Assembly: GCA_963976795.1 (NCBI GenBank)
Contig: CAXBLT010000002.1
Coordinates: forward strand, 261,129 to 325,128
Source of the DNA: UBA7359 sp963976795
GTDB lineage: Bacteria > Pseudomonadota > Gammaproteobacteria > Eutrophobiales > Eutrophobiaceae
Length of the DNA stretch: 64,000 nucleotides
Direction: 5' to 3'
This document shows positions 36,752 through 45,647 of the stretch, piece after piece. The notes beneath the pieces were generated by a model. That model was given only the letters and a program-made list of their open reading frames with translations. It was not told where the DNA came from and made no database searches. Every line of letters starts with the position of its first letter. Within the stretch, counting starts at the first letter, position 1. The position numbers and the translations under genes are program-made.

Positions 36752-37078
36752 ATGAGTATAAAAGGATATTTTACTGGTGGATTAATCACGCTAAAAGCAT
36801 GGGTGATTATTGCTCATTTATTATCGTGGAATTTATTCTTTGGTATTGCTCTTTACATAGGCGGGTTAGATGCGCCGTTTGAAAATGCAACCTCAAGATA
36901 CTTAGTAGCCTTTATTACGCTTTTTACATCCGCATTCTTTTTTTCAGTTGTATTTAGTACAAATGTTAAAAATTTGGTGATTAATAAAAATAATATTAAA
37001 GATTATAAAGACTTTGATTTTATTTTATCTGGCGCTATTCTCGCAGTATTGGGCTTGGCATTTTGCTTCTTTAAATAG
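36752..37078 (+). CDS. Small integral membrane protein, unknown
   Basis: A 108-residue hydrophobic protein with about three transmembrane segments (AWVIIAHLLSWNLFFGIALYI, YLVAFITLFTSAFFFSVVF and ILSGAILAVLGLAFCFF, each near 20 residues). A loop with Lys and Asn residues lies before the last. No family or ribosome-binding site is recognised. It may be the last gene of the integrated element or a neutral neighbour of gdhA. Confidence 0.45.
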   Translation: MSIKGYFTGGLITLKAWVIIAHLLSWNLFFGIALYIGGLDAPFENATSRYLVAFITLFTSAFFFSVVFSTNVKNLVINKNNIKDYKDFDFILSGAILAVLGLAFCFFK

Positions 37079-37247
37079 AGTGTATCTATGTCCGCTTCTG
37101 GCCGTGAGCAGACCTTAGCGTTATGGTCTTGAACTGAAATCTTTCACTACTAACTAAAACAGTGAAAAGTGCAATGGCAATTTGATTGAAATGGGAAAGC
37201 ATTTCTTGCGATATTTAAGATTAACTCGTCAATACCATATAAAGAGT

Positions 37248-38615
37248 TCACCCAATGCCATACGCAAGCATCGCATCAGCTACTTTGACAAAGCCTGCTA
37301 TGTTCGCACCAGTCACATAATCAATATGACCATCACAATCACCATAGTCGACACACTGCTGATGTATGTGAGCCATTATTTCTTGTAATCGATGGTCAAC
37401 TTCTTCCCTAGTCCATAATATACGCATTGCATTTTGACTTTGTTCAAGCCCTGATACTGCAACACCACCTGCATTAGCTGCTTTTGCTGGAGCATACAAA
37501 ATTTCCGCATCACGTAAGTAGCGCATTGCTTCAAGTGTACATGGCATATTTGCACCTTCAGCAATCAACCTCGTTCCATTAGTTACTAACATCCCTGCAT
37601 CTGCCTCATCCAATTCATTTTGTGTCGCACAAGGAAATGCCATTTCAGCACTGACAGACCATGGTCGCTTATCTGCATGAAATATTGCTTTAGAATAAGT
37701 ATCCACATATTCACTAATGCGTCCACGACGTTTAATTTTAAGGTCCATAAGCCACGCTAATTTTTCTTTATCAATCCCATCTGGATCATGAACATAACCA
37801 TTGGAATCAGATAAAGTTAATACTTTTGCACCCTCTTGCAATAATTTTTCAGCACAAAACAACGCTACGTTCCCTGATCCGGAAATCACTGCAGTTTTAC
37901 CAACAATTGATTCACCCTGTCTTGCCAGCATGTTCTTACTAAAATAGACCACACCATAACCGGTCGCTTCGGTACGAATTAAACTTCCGCCAAAGGCTAG
38001 TCCCTTCCCGGTCAATGCACCTGTAAACCGGTTTTGTAAACGTTTATATTGTCCAAAAAGATAACTGATCTCTCTTGCACCAACACCAATATCACCTGCT
38101 GGGATATCGGTATCTTCACCAATGTATCGTGATAGTTCTGTCATCAATGATTGACAAAAACGCATTACTTCACGATCACTCTTTCCTTTCGGGTCAAAAT
38201 TACTGCCACCTTTGCCGCCTCCCATAGGCAGTCCTGTTAATGCATTCTTATAGACTTGTTCAAAACCGAGAAATTTCAATACGCTTTGACTAACATTCGG
38301 ATGAAAACGCATACCACCTTTATAAGGTCCAATGGAATTATTGAATTGCACTCGCCACGCACGATTACAACAAATATGACCCTCATCATTTTCCCAACAT
38401 ACTCGAAATATTATGATACGATCAGGTTCAGTCATGCGTTCGAGTATATGACCGTCATTGTAAATAGAATGATTTAACACAAATGGCATTACACACTCTG
38501 TAAACTCCTGAACCGCTTGATGAAACTCATATTCAGCTGGATTACGCTCACGTATGCCTGTGTTAAATTTATCAATTGCAGCTTGATTACTGGTTGTTTT
38601 TATTTCTGACATCAT
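37248..38615 (-). CDS. gdhA: NADP-type glutamate dehydrogenase
   Basis: A 455-residue enzyme making glutamate from 2-oxoglutarate and ammonium. Motifs are GPYKGGMRFHPNVSQSVLKF, PMGGGKGGSNFDPKGKSD (catalytic Lys region), AGDIGVGAREISYLFGQYK and the Rossmann segment VISGSGNVALFCAEKLL. Length and sequence fit the hexameric bacterial type. It lies 28 bases from the cytochrome c gene upstream on the same strand, though a functional link is not obvious. Confidence 0.95.
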   Translation of the reverse strand: MMSEIKTTSNQAAIDKFNTGIRERNPAEYEFHQAVQEFTECVMPFVLNHSIYNDGHILERMTEPDRIIIFRVCWENDEGHICCNRAWRVQFNNSIGPYKGGMRFHPNVSQSVLKFLGFEQVYKNALTGLPMGGGKGGSNFDPKGKSDREVMRFCQSLMTELSRYIGEDTDIPAGDIGVGAREISYLFGQYKRLQNRFTGALTGKGLAFGGSLIRTEATGYGVVYFSKNMLARQGESIVGKTAVISGSGNVALFCAEKLLQEGAKVLTLSDSNGYVHDPDGIDKEKLAWLMDLKIKRRGRISEYVDTYSKAIFHADKRPWSVSAEMAFPCATQNELDEADAGMLVTNGTRLIAEGANMPCTLEAMRYLRDAEILYAPAKAANAGGVAVSGLEQSQNAMRILWTREEVDHRLQEIMAHIHQQCVDYGDCDGHIDYVTGANIAGFVKVADAMLAYGIG

Positions 38616-38643
38616 CTCACTTCCTAATTAATATTTAAGATTG

Positions 38644-39084
38644 TTATTTAGTACCTTCACGCTCTAACCAATACTGGTATATTTCGTTTGGCCAAAATTT
38701 TTGGAAGTATGCAATCAAGGCTAACTTTTCTTTATTGCTCAGCACTTCTTTAAAACCAGGCATTTTCCCACCCAAAGGAACTCCGCCATCATTAATTGTT
38801 CGAAGTAACGTGCTCATATTGTGATGCCACGCATGTGCAGTTCCATTTAGTGGTGGTGGTGGAAAAGATCCATCTGATAATCTTTCACGCCAATCAACGG
38901 TTCCTTCAGCATTTTCTCCATGGCAACTTGAACAATGTTTTAAAAAATGTTTGCTACCAAGATCGATGTCTGACTGGGTATACCAACGGCCTGATATTTT
39001 TGGTTCACTTTTTCCCTGACCACACCCTGATAATAAAAGCATGGTGAGGGAAATATAAATTATGCTTCGTTGTTTATTTGACAT
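38644..39084 (-). CDS. Lipoprotein mono-haem cytochrome c
   Basis: A 146-residue class I cytochrome c. The signal ends at the lipobox LLSGC (Cys21), so the protein should be membrane-anchored in the periplasm. Haem attaches at CSSCH (51-55), and the axial Met is probably in GKMPGF. The segment SGRWYTQSDIDLGSKHF is reminiscent of cytochromes near copper genes. It is the last gene of the redox cluster and could receive electrons from the seven-haem cytochrome. Confidence 0.88.
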   Translation of the reverse strand: MSNKQRSIIYISLTMLLLSGCGQGKSEPKISGRWYTQSDIDLGSKHFLKHCSSCHGENAEGTVDWRERLSDGSFPPPPLNGTAHAWHHNMSTLLRTINDGGVPLGGKMPGFKEVLSNKEKLALIAYFQKFWPNEIYQYWLEREGTK

Positions 39085-39116
39085 TTATGAATTATATTTT
39101 CTGTTTTATAAAAATC

Positions 39117-40346
39117 TTAACTGTGCGGTGCTGGAATAGATGCAAAAATAACAAACAGCAGTATTAAAACTAACAAGCTACAAACCAGAGAGAATTTTAT
39201 ATTAGAATGATTTAATATTTTTTTTCTAAGCAACCCAAGTGTTATTAGAACCTGCAACAAATAATAAGTGCCAAATCCTTTTGAAGCGTAGTTAATAATT
39301 TCAAATACATTTGCACTCCAAATCAGAATGATTGCTAGCGCTACAACTCCCATATAAAAAAGATTGTCTGGCAGACGAATTGGAATCAGTTCTCTCAGTA
39401 ATCCACCGCCGCCGATGGTATCGGCCAAAGCCGCACTCAATTGACTTGCAGTAGCTGCAACCAATAACATCACTGGCAACACCATCACAACTTGTCCCAA
39501 AGTTTGACTAATTGTGGTTTCGTTTAACTCTACAATAGGAAATTCCAGGAACAACGGGCAGGTAAAACCAATAAACGTAATATAGATTGCTGTTGCAATC
39601 CATTGTGAATAACGTGCGGCATTAATGCGAACAATTGTAGTGTATTGACTACCCATAAACCGTGTTGTCTCAAAACCTTGTGTCACCATCAGCATTCCGG
39701 CGAGCATTGCAGCGGAATCCCATAACGATAATGATTTAATTGCATCATGTTGAAACCAACTCGTGTGGTTTATAACATCATACGAACCCAACGCTATTAA
39801 TACGCCAATAATAATAGCTAGTTTTAAGGTTACAGCGACTAATTCAATCGTTTCTAAACCACGAGCACCACGTCGCCATGCTATTACCATTACGGACAAT
39901 AACAATACTGTTGTTGCCCAACGCATTAATGTTGGATCAGAAATTGATAACCGATCAAATAAAAATGCAGTGAATAGACTTGTATAAAAAGCAACAGAGA
40001 TAGCATATGCGATCCCTAACGCCCATTGAGACAGCGTTTCAATTTTAGCAATGCTACTTCCGGGATGGTCAATCAGGTACGTCTCTGCATAGCGAATATT
40101 AAACCGGATAACACTTCCTATCGCATACGCTAGAATGGACAAGATAATCATGCCTGCTAGAGCCCATTTTCCTAGTACAGCATGTAATAAGGGTGCAACG
40201 ATCAAAAAACCACTACCAATAATAGATGCAAGTGGCGTAACTGTTGCTCGCCATTGAATAGATTGTCGTAGTCGCTTTCTAGCTAAGAACACTAATGATA
40301 TTAGTGCCGTAGCGACAGTAAGATAATTTAATACGTTAGCTACCAT
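39117..40346 (-). CDS. APC-like multi-pass membrane transporter
   Basis: A 409-residue integral membrane protein with about eleven helices. The pattern ASIIGSGFLIVAPLLHAVLG near the N-terminus and GARGLETIELVAVTLKLAIIIG in the middle fits the amino-acid/polyamine/organocation (APC) superfamily or NRAMP-like relatives, as does MVTQGFETTRFMG. No substrate can be assigned. It lies between the two cytochrome c genes on the same strand, so a role in moving a metal ion or amino acid for the redox cluster is possible but unproven. Confidence 0.65.
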   Translation of the reverse strand: MVANVLNYLTVATALISLVFLARKRLRQSIQWRATVTPLASIIGSGFLIVAPLLHAVLGKWALAGMIILSILAYAIGSVIRFNIRYAETYLIDHPGSSIAKIETLSQWALGIAYAISVAFYTSLFTAFLFDRLSISDPTLMRWATTVLLLSVMVIAWRRGARGLETIELVAVTLKLAIIIGVLIALGSYDVINHTSWFQHDAIKSLSLWDSAAMLAGMLMVTQGFETTRFMGSQYTTIVRINAARYSQWIATAIYITFIGFTCPLFLEFPIVELNETTISQTLGQVVMVLPVMLLVAATASQLSAALADTIGGGGLLRELIPIRLPDNLFYMGVVALAIILIWSANVFEIINYASKGFGTYYLLQVLITLGLLRKKILNHSNIKFSLVCSLLVLILLFVIFASIPAPHS

Positions 40347-40460
40347 AATAATTGCCCAATTTCTTATACGTGACTTATTTTAGTGAGTAAAAAAACAGAT
40401 CTATTTTAATAACAGTAGAAGTCTTAAGTGCTTTATTAATATTCTCATAAACTATATTTA

Positions 40461-41273
40461 CTAATGATGTTTGTACCAGCCAGCCCGTTTAATATCAGGC
40501 CAAGAAGTTGTTTGATGACAAGCATAACACTCCTCTACTTTGGCATTAGGTTCGCCTGCCACCTTTGCTGAGATCATTTTAAAATGCATCATGTAATGAC
40601 TAGGTGGTGCCTGATGACATTGTACGCAGTCTCTTGATTGCGTTGACGGATGACGAAACTCTGCAATATTCCAGGTATCCATGCGATGGCATTGCACGCA
40701 GTCATTGCCAAATAATGAAAAATGTTGATCATCATTTGCATGACACGTGCTGCAACGTAAAGTAGCTTCTCCTGCAGATACGTCAGGGTGAATTAGTAAT
40801 GGGGATGGTGTAAGTTGTTTCTTCGTTAAGTTCTTGATGAGCTCATGGGTTTGGTATTCTTCGCTGTCTGGATCAGTATTTGAACGTAGTTCATTGAGTC
40901 CAGCTTCCACCAGAACCTGATGTTTCATGAGCGTAATATTCCCATCCCACCCACGATGTTCGACATGACATCCAGAACAGCTAGCGACATCAGTATGGAA
41001 TGTAGTCGGTTGGCGCTGTATTAAATCAGTCTCGTTCGCATGGCAGACAACACAGTTTGTATGTTCAACACCCTTTATAGGTGTATGACAAGCGGTACAA
41101 TTATCATCCAAAAAGGCATGTGCAGCTGATAATTCGCCAGGCTCTATAAGTTGTTCCCAAGCAATATTGCGCTTGTAAGGTATTGTATTGTCATGGCCCT
41201 GTTTTAAAAAATAGTAATCTACTAATGCTATCGTCACAAGGATACCGAAGATCAGTAATACAAAATATTTCAT
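40461..41273 (-). CDS. Seven-haem periplasmic cytochrome c
   Basis: A 270-residue protein with one N-terminal anchor helix (KYFVLLIFGILVTIALVDYYF) and seven CxxCH motifs: CTACH, CVVCH, CSGCH, CSTCH, CVQCH, CVQCH and CYACH. Additional His residues supply second ligands. The layout resembles tetrahaem or NapC/NirT-related and 'cytochrome c3-like' periplasmic relays without matching any exactly. I chose the ATG that overlaps the cytochrome b stop as ATGA, so the two are coupled. It likely accepts electrons from the membrane cytochrome b. Confidence 0.9.
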   Translation of the reverse strand: MKYFVLLIFGILVTIALVDYYFLKQGHDNTIPYKRNIAWEQLIEPGELSAAHAFLDDNCTACHTPIKGVEHTNCVVCHANETDLIQRQPTTFHTDVASCSGCHVEHRGWDGNITLMKHQVLVEAGLNELRSNTDPDSEEYQTHELIKNLTKKQLTPSPLLIHPDVSAGEATLRCSTCHANDDQHFSLFGNDCVQCHRMDTWNIAEFRHPSTQSRDCVQCHQAPPSHYMMHFKMISAKVAGEPNAKVEECYACHQTTSWPDIKRAGWYKHH

Positions 41274-42022
41274 AGCCATCGCAATCCAAAGTAGATTTCA
41301 CTACCAATATGAAATACCAGTAAAACGTAGAGTATTAGTGAGATAACAATATGAAATTTTAACCAACGACTGAACCAAAGCTTGAAGGTTTCATGTATCT
41401 TAATGCTGTATTCTAGATCTGACATCGCATCGACGATCCGCAGCAACATCGTCGATCTGTCCCGGTCGGCACGTTGCTCTGAGGATTCAGATAATAGAAA
41501 CACCGGAGCAAGTAAGGGACGACGTATGGCAAAATCCACAAGCGGTTGTTTGGCATGTTGGCACAGTGAATCAGCTACACGGTGATAGTCGGTCTTCAGG
41601 GTTGTCAACATCTTTTGTTTGTCGCGGATCTCTGATGAAAACTGGCTCATTAAGTAACGGCCAACGAAACCGCTAAGCACGGTGACCAACACCAACACCG
41701 TCAGACTGATACCCAACGGACTCTCGAAGCGATGCCCTGTATGTAACAGCGCTAGCACTGGACCCAAAACACCCGCATAGATGTGCCACGCGAGCAGAGT
41801 ACGCATTCGCACGGTTTTTGTAACTCGCTTTTTGAGAGGCCTGATCCGTTTAATAATCATATAGACCAGCGGGATAAACATCAGCAAGGCCGCTATGCTG
41901 CCCAGGATGAAACCAGAGAAACTGCCAGCGAATTCGGGCGAACGATGAAGCAGAAAGCCACCCCACAAGATCAACATCAGGACAACGAGTCCCGTTACTA
42001 CGTCACGCTCACGTTCCTGCAT
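41270..42022 (-). CDS. Two-haem cytochrome b-like membrane protein
   Basis: A 250-residue membrane protein with about five helices. Two His pairs, His80/His94 and His224/His238, are each spaced 14 residues within a helix, the spacing used to bind two b haems in ferric reductases, NADPH oxidases and bc-type proteins. His97 is also close by. It should shuttle electrons across the inner membrane. It starts five bases after the reductase stop and overlaps the seven-haem cytochrome gene, supporting a functional complex. No exact family is recognised. Confidence 0.75.
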   Translation of the reverse strand: MQERERDVVTGLVVLMLILWGGFLLHRSPEFAGSFSGFILGSIAALLMFIPLVYMIIKRIRPLKKRVTKTVRMRTLLAWHIYAGVLGPVLALLHTGHRFESPLGISLTVLVLVTVLSGFVGRYLMSQFSSEIRDKQKMLTTLKTDYHRVADSLCQHAKQPLVDFAIRRPLLAPVFLLSESSEQRADRDRSTMLLRIVDAMSDLEYSIKIHETFKLWFSRWLKFHIVISLILYVLLVFHIGSEIYFGLRWL

Positions 42023-42027
42023 GAACG

Positions 42028-44016
42028 TTATGCCTCCACAACTACATCTTTAGTGGCAACAGCCTGACAGGCGAGGATGTAACCGTTGGCCTTATCCTCT
42101 GGCTCAAGTGCATCTTCAACCTCCATACTGACTTGGCCGGACAACAACTTGACCATGCAACTGCCACAGGTGCCGGAACGGCAGGAATTATCGATCTCAA
42201 TACCGTTGTCATCTGCTGCCTCCAGAACGGTCTTGCCCGGTGGGAGGTCGGCTGTTTTTTGCGACAAGGAGAATGCCACCTTGGGCACCGACTCATCGGC
42301 AGGTACAGAGGCAATTACAGGTTGGGCGGTAGGTATACGTTTAACCGTGCCAAATGCTTCGGTTTTAATTTGGTTTTTCTGTAATCCAAGTCCTAACAGC
42401 ATATCCCTAACAGCATCCATCATCGCCGGCGGCCCACAAATATGCGCACGGTGTTGCATTATATTAGGCACAAAATCATTGATTACTTCAGGCGTGAACT
42501 GACCTTGTGATCCCATCCATGTAGTCCCTTTTGCCCGTGTCATACTAGCTAGCACATGTAGGTTTTCATGCCGCTGTTGCAAATATTCAAGTTCTTGCCT
42601 ATAAATAAAATCATCACTAGTTCTGGCACAAAATAAAAAGTAAATATTGCCAGGCCAACAGTGATCTGTGAGGTAGCGGGTTGCACTCATCATAGGTGTA
42701 ATACCTACTCCACCAGATATCAGTACGACGTTGTCGGCTTCAGTGCCATTGAAATGAAACTTACCACCAGGCGCCTGCAAAGCTAGTTTGTCACCGACCT
42801 TCACCTGGTCATGCAAATATCGTGAGATCAAACCCTGTTCTTCCCGTTTGATGGTAACTTCAATATAGTCTCTTTGTGATGGTGGGGAAGCAATTGTGTA
42901 GGAACGTTTAACGATCTTATCTTCGGGTTGCAAAGAAAAGGTCAGGAACTGACCGGGCTGATAAGTAAATGGTAATGGCCCGCCTCCAGGAATTGCCAAG
43001 CGAAATGTTTGGACATTCGGTGTCTCCTGAAACTGGTTCACCACCTCTAACTCGCCGGACCATTTGCCGGTCGCCACCGATGATGCAAGGGCAGTCATTG
43101 CTTGTATTTCTGTGTCGACTGGTATCACTGGGGTGCTGAGGGTTTCCTCTGCTACTGCGGGTGCTGGTTCAGCGCTAACAGAGTCCGATGCTGTTGGTTG
43201 ACTGGTTGCCAACTCCGTAAGTAGGGCTGATGCACGGCGCAACTTGAAGAGATACATCCAAATCATGGCAATGGCAAATAGAACCAGAACCAACATCAGC
43301 GAGCTATGAAATGGCGACATACCGAATAAGGTCGTGGATTGCGACTGCATCGATACCGGCAACAGGTTCATCTGTGACTTGAACCATTGTAAAGCAACAC
43401 TCTTTGGTGCTTTACCTTCCGCTAATGCGCGTTCTGTCGCTAAACCACTATCGTATTGACTCAGCCCTTCTTTAATTTTCCCAACAGATTCTTGCATTGT
43501 TGCGAAGTCATTACGCTCTACAGCAGAGGATAAACCTTTGAAACCTTCCGCCATGATTGATGACCCTTGTGACATACGTTTGCGAGCAGCATCTTTCAGT
43601 TCGTCTCGTTGTTCTTGTGGTAGATCCGGTAAGGCCATCAGGCTGGGATAAAGATCCTTTGGTTTTGGCGCCCCCATTTTTTCCATCATCTTATCCATAC
43701 CACCAGCCATCATACCGCCAGCACCTTTGACACCGCCGGCACCCATCATGCCAGCTGGAGCAGTGGCCGGATTTACTTTCTCTGCGGAAGGAACCATGGA
43801 TAACTGTTCGTTTTGCTCTCCATAAATATCTGGATGATGACTACGATGTTCTCCATCTTCAGATGTTTCTGCTGCTATCGATATGGGAGCTATAAGCACA
43901 CAAAATATGAAGGTTGTTATAAGTAAAGTAGACTTATAAATATTATGGATTAAAAACATAGGTCTATCATGGGGCATATGAATGTGTTCCTTGGTTTTAC
44001 CGCTGCTAACCGTCAA
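42028..44016 (-). CDS. Membrane-anchored NAD(P)H/FAD/2Fe-2S reductase with Met-rich periplasmic domain
   Basis: A 662-residue fusion. Residues 28-50 form a signal or anchor helix, then a periplasmic part (51-235) rich in Gly and Met (AGGMMAGGMDKMMEKMG) with Spy-like helices. A transmembrane helix spans 238-258. The cytosolic part holds an FAD domain (RSYTIASPP, 371-379), an NAD(P)H domain (ISGGVGITP, 434-442; CGPPAMM, 527-533) and a plant-type 2Fe-2S domain (Cys612, 617, 620, 650). It resembles phenol-hydroxylase-type reductases turned into a sensor-linked electron donor. A later ATG at 43977 is also a plausible start. It overlaps the upstream gene by 11 bases. Confidence 0.85.
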   Translation of the reverse strand: MTVSSGKTKEHIHMPHDRPMFLIHNIYKSTLLITTFIFCVLIAPISIAAETSEDGEHRSHHPDIYGEQNEQLSMVPSAEKVNPATAPAGMMGAGGVKGAGGMMAGGMDKMMEKMGAPKPKDLYPSLMALPDLPQEQRDELKDAARKRMSQGSSIMAEGFKGLSSAVERNDFATMQESVGKIKEGLSQYDSGLATERALAEGKAPKSVALQWFKSQMNLLPVSMQSQSTTLFGMSPFHSSLMLVLVLFAIAMIWMYLFKLRRASALLTELATSQPTASDSVSAEPAPAVAEETLSTPVIPVDTEIQAMTALASSVATGKWSGELEVVNQFQETPNVQTFRLAIPGGGPLPFTYQPGQFLTFSLQPEDKIVKRSYTIASPPSQRDYIEVTIKREEQGLISRYLHDQVKVGDKLALQAPGGKFHFNGTEADNVVLISGGVGITPMMSATRYLTDHCWPGNIYFLFCARTSDDFIYRQELEYLQQRHENLHVLASMTRAKGTTWMGSQGQFTPEVINDFVPNIMQHRAHICGPPAMMDAVRDMLLGLGLQKNQIKTEAFGTVKRIPTAQPVIASVPADESVPKVAFSLSQKTADLPPGKTVLEAADDNGIEIDNSCRSGTCGSCMVKLLSGQVSMEVEDALEPEDKANGYILACQAVATKDVVVEA

Positions 44017-44791
44017 CGGTGTTGCTGACGATTAATGCCTTAACTTGGTCTGGGCTTAAAACACTTACTGCCTCGCCGACCTTTCTAATAAAGTCTATAC
44101 GCAAATTGGCTTGCAGCACTGTAATTTGACGAATTTTATCTTCTATCTTTTTAGCATCAGGTTTACCTTCAGCCGTTAATTGCCAAAGCTGTTCTTCCAG
44201 AGCATCGATATCCTTAGTAATCTGCTTACTATGTGAAAACCATGTTTGTTTGAGATTTTCTAATTGCTTCATTTGTTGTTGATTAAGACCCATTAACTCA
44301 GCATGATCCAGAAAGAAACTCGTTTCACCCAAGTGATAGAGGTGGGGCGCATTACTATTACCGGGCAATTCTGGAGTCGCTTTATCCTGTGCTGAAATCG
44401 CTGCCGGTTTTTTACCCATCATTGTCATCATCCCCATACTAGTTTTCATTGGCATAGGGCGTTGCTCTTTCATCATCCTTTTTTTCTTGTCCATACCTTT
44501 GTTTTGCTGTTTGCCATACATTGTGTTCATATTATCTATGGCAATAATTTGTGGTCTGATTTCTGTGTTATTTCCTGAAGGACCTGACGCTGAAGTAGAT
44601 TCAGAAGGCACTCCTGGTTTTTTATTTATCTTTGATAATTCAGATTGAATGACAGAAAAATCATTAGCCGTATCAGGCGTTGCCATTGATGTGGTTGATC
44701 GATGAGCAGAACTCCCTCCAGCGATGACTGAATAAGAAGGAACCAAGCTCAATAATAAGAAGAAAACTGGAATATGTTTAAATAAAAGCAT
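44006..44791 (-). CDS. Met-rich periplasmic Spy/CpxP-like protein (second copy)
   Basis: A 261-residue exported protein with a signal peptide (PVFFLLLSLVPSYSVIAGG). A Met/Lys-rich stretch (MKTSMGMMTMMGKK) may bind copper or iron. The C-terminal half is a helical Spy-type domain (LMGLNQQQMKQLENLKQTW; LSPDQVKALI), and the motif HLYHLGETSFFLDHAELMGL is shared with the neighbouring copy at 44807-45430. Spy proteins are envelope chaperones or zinc/copper-responsive factors. Its 3' end overlaps the reductase gene. Confidence 0.7.
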   Translation of the reverse strand: MLLFKHIPVFFLLLSLVPSYSVIAGGSSAHRSTTSMATPDTANDFSVIQSELSKINKKPGVPSESTSASGPSGNNTEIRPQIIAIDNMNTMYGKQQNKGMDKKKRMMKEQRPMPMKTSMGMMTMMGKKPAAISAQDKATPELPGNSNAPHLYHLGETSFFLDHAELMGLNQQQMKQLENLKQTWFSHSKQITKDIDALEEQLWQLTAEGKPDAKKIEDKIRQITVLQANLRIDFIRKVGEAVSVLSPDQVKALIVSNTVDG

Positions 44792-44806
44792 TTTCAGAGT
44801 CCGGGA

Positions 44807-45430
44807 TTAATTCATATCTAGCATAAGAGTATCACTCGATTTTGCGCCAGTCAGTATTGCACGTTGATCGGCGGTTAAAATATTCGCCGCCTCTCCTACC
44901 GCGCGAATATAATCCAGACGCTGCTGGACTCGCAGCTTCTCAATGGTTCGTAGTTGAGCTTCAATCTTACTAATATCCGGTTGATCAGATGCGGTGAGTA
45001 AGAATAATTGTTGTTCGGCAGCGTCGACCTCACGTTCTGTACTGGCACTACTCATCAACGCTTTCTCTTTCGTCTGATTCAATTTCGTTTGTTGTTCAAT
45101 GCTAAGCTTAATGTGTTGCGGATGATGATTAACAAAAAAACCATCAGCGCCTATGTGGTAAATGTGTGAAGCTCCGGGAAAGCCAGGTAAATTCGATGAA
45201 GTTCCCATGCTATTCATATTGCCCATATTACTCATCATGCCCATCATATCCATGCATTCCGGGCAGCCCATTTGACTATCACTCATGCTGCTCATTCCAC
45301 CCATTTGATTTCTACCAGTTCCCATCCCTCCCATTTCATTCATGTCTGCGATTACCTGCGAACTTGTCAAAAAGAAAGTCAGTACCAGAACAATCCTACT
45401 GTAACAGTGAACATAACTAAATTTTTTCAT
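44807..45430 (-). CDS. Met-rich periplasmic Spy/CpxP-like protein (first copy)
   Basis: A 207-residue exported protein. The chosen ATG (MKKFSYVHC) has AGGAG seven bases upstream; an ATG nine codons earlier lacks one. A Met/Gly-rich segment (CPECMDMMGMMSNMGNMNSM) holds Cys and many Met, a typical soft-metal site. The helical Spy-like domain shares HIYHIGADGFFVNHHPQHI with the second copy. It leads the leftward redox operon and may sense or hold the metal for the reductase. Confidence 0.7.
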   Translation of the reverse strand: MKKFSYVHCYSRIVLVLTFFLTSSQVIADMNEMGGMGTGRNQMGGMSSMSDSQMGCPECMDMMGMMSNMGNMNSMGTSSNLPGFPGASHIYHIGADGFFVNHHPQHIKLSIEQQTKLNQTKEKALMSSASTEREVDAAEQQLFLLTASDQPDISKIEAQLRTIEKLRVQQRLDYIRAVGEAANILTADQRAILTGAKSSDTLMLDMN

Positions 45431-45491
45431 AAAATTTCTCCTGTTGTTTGTAATCATAAAGATCTAAAAAAGGTTACATAAAATAAATATA

Positions 45492-45647
45492 TTACAAGTT
45501 CTTTAATGCCTGTTCATCCAAAGTTTCTTTTTGTAACAACAAATCTGCGCCCAGCACCAATCGTTCACACTGTTTTATTAACAGTTCAACCGCTCGTTTA
45601 AAGGCACTTTGCACCAGATTATGTACAATCCTTTGCTTATTGAACAC
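45492..45647 (-). pseudogene. Relic of the FtsH C-terminus
   Basis: A 51-codon reading frame starting GTG, which overlaps the hflC stop as TAGTG. Translation contains LVQSAFKRAVELLIKQ, LGADLLLQKETLDEQAL, the end of the FtsH peptidase helical tail (A..RA..LL......L..GA..LL..ETLD). All AAA and zinc-protease parts are absent. Location after hflKC, the usual FtsH partners, supports an ancestral hflK-hflC-ftsH arrangement that lost most of ftsH. It might also be a short retained peptide. Confidence 0.6.

Larger units (their letters stand above)
28582..37100. mobile_element. Integrated element downstream of yicC
   Basis: Borders are approximate. The region holds a tyrosine integrase, a PcfJ-like candidate, DUF927, HUH endonuclease and AlpA-like genes, and rightward cargo, all more AT-rich and more hypothetical than the flanking housekeeping genes. 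The left end is at or near the yicC 3' end. I could not find a second copy of that sequence to fix the right end; gdhA at 37248 is the next housekeeping gene. No conjugation or capsid genes are seen. Confidence 0.65.

Noticed and set aside
28550..37250. Search for an attR copy of the yicC 3' end
   Set aside because: No segment of 15 or more identical bases was found by eye in the right flank, so the right border is left open.
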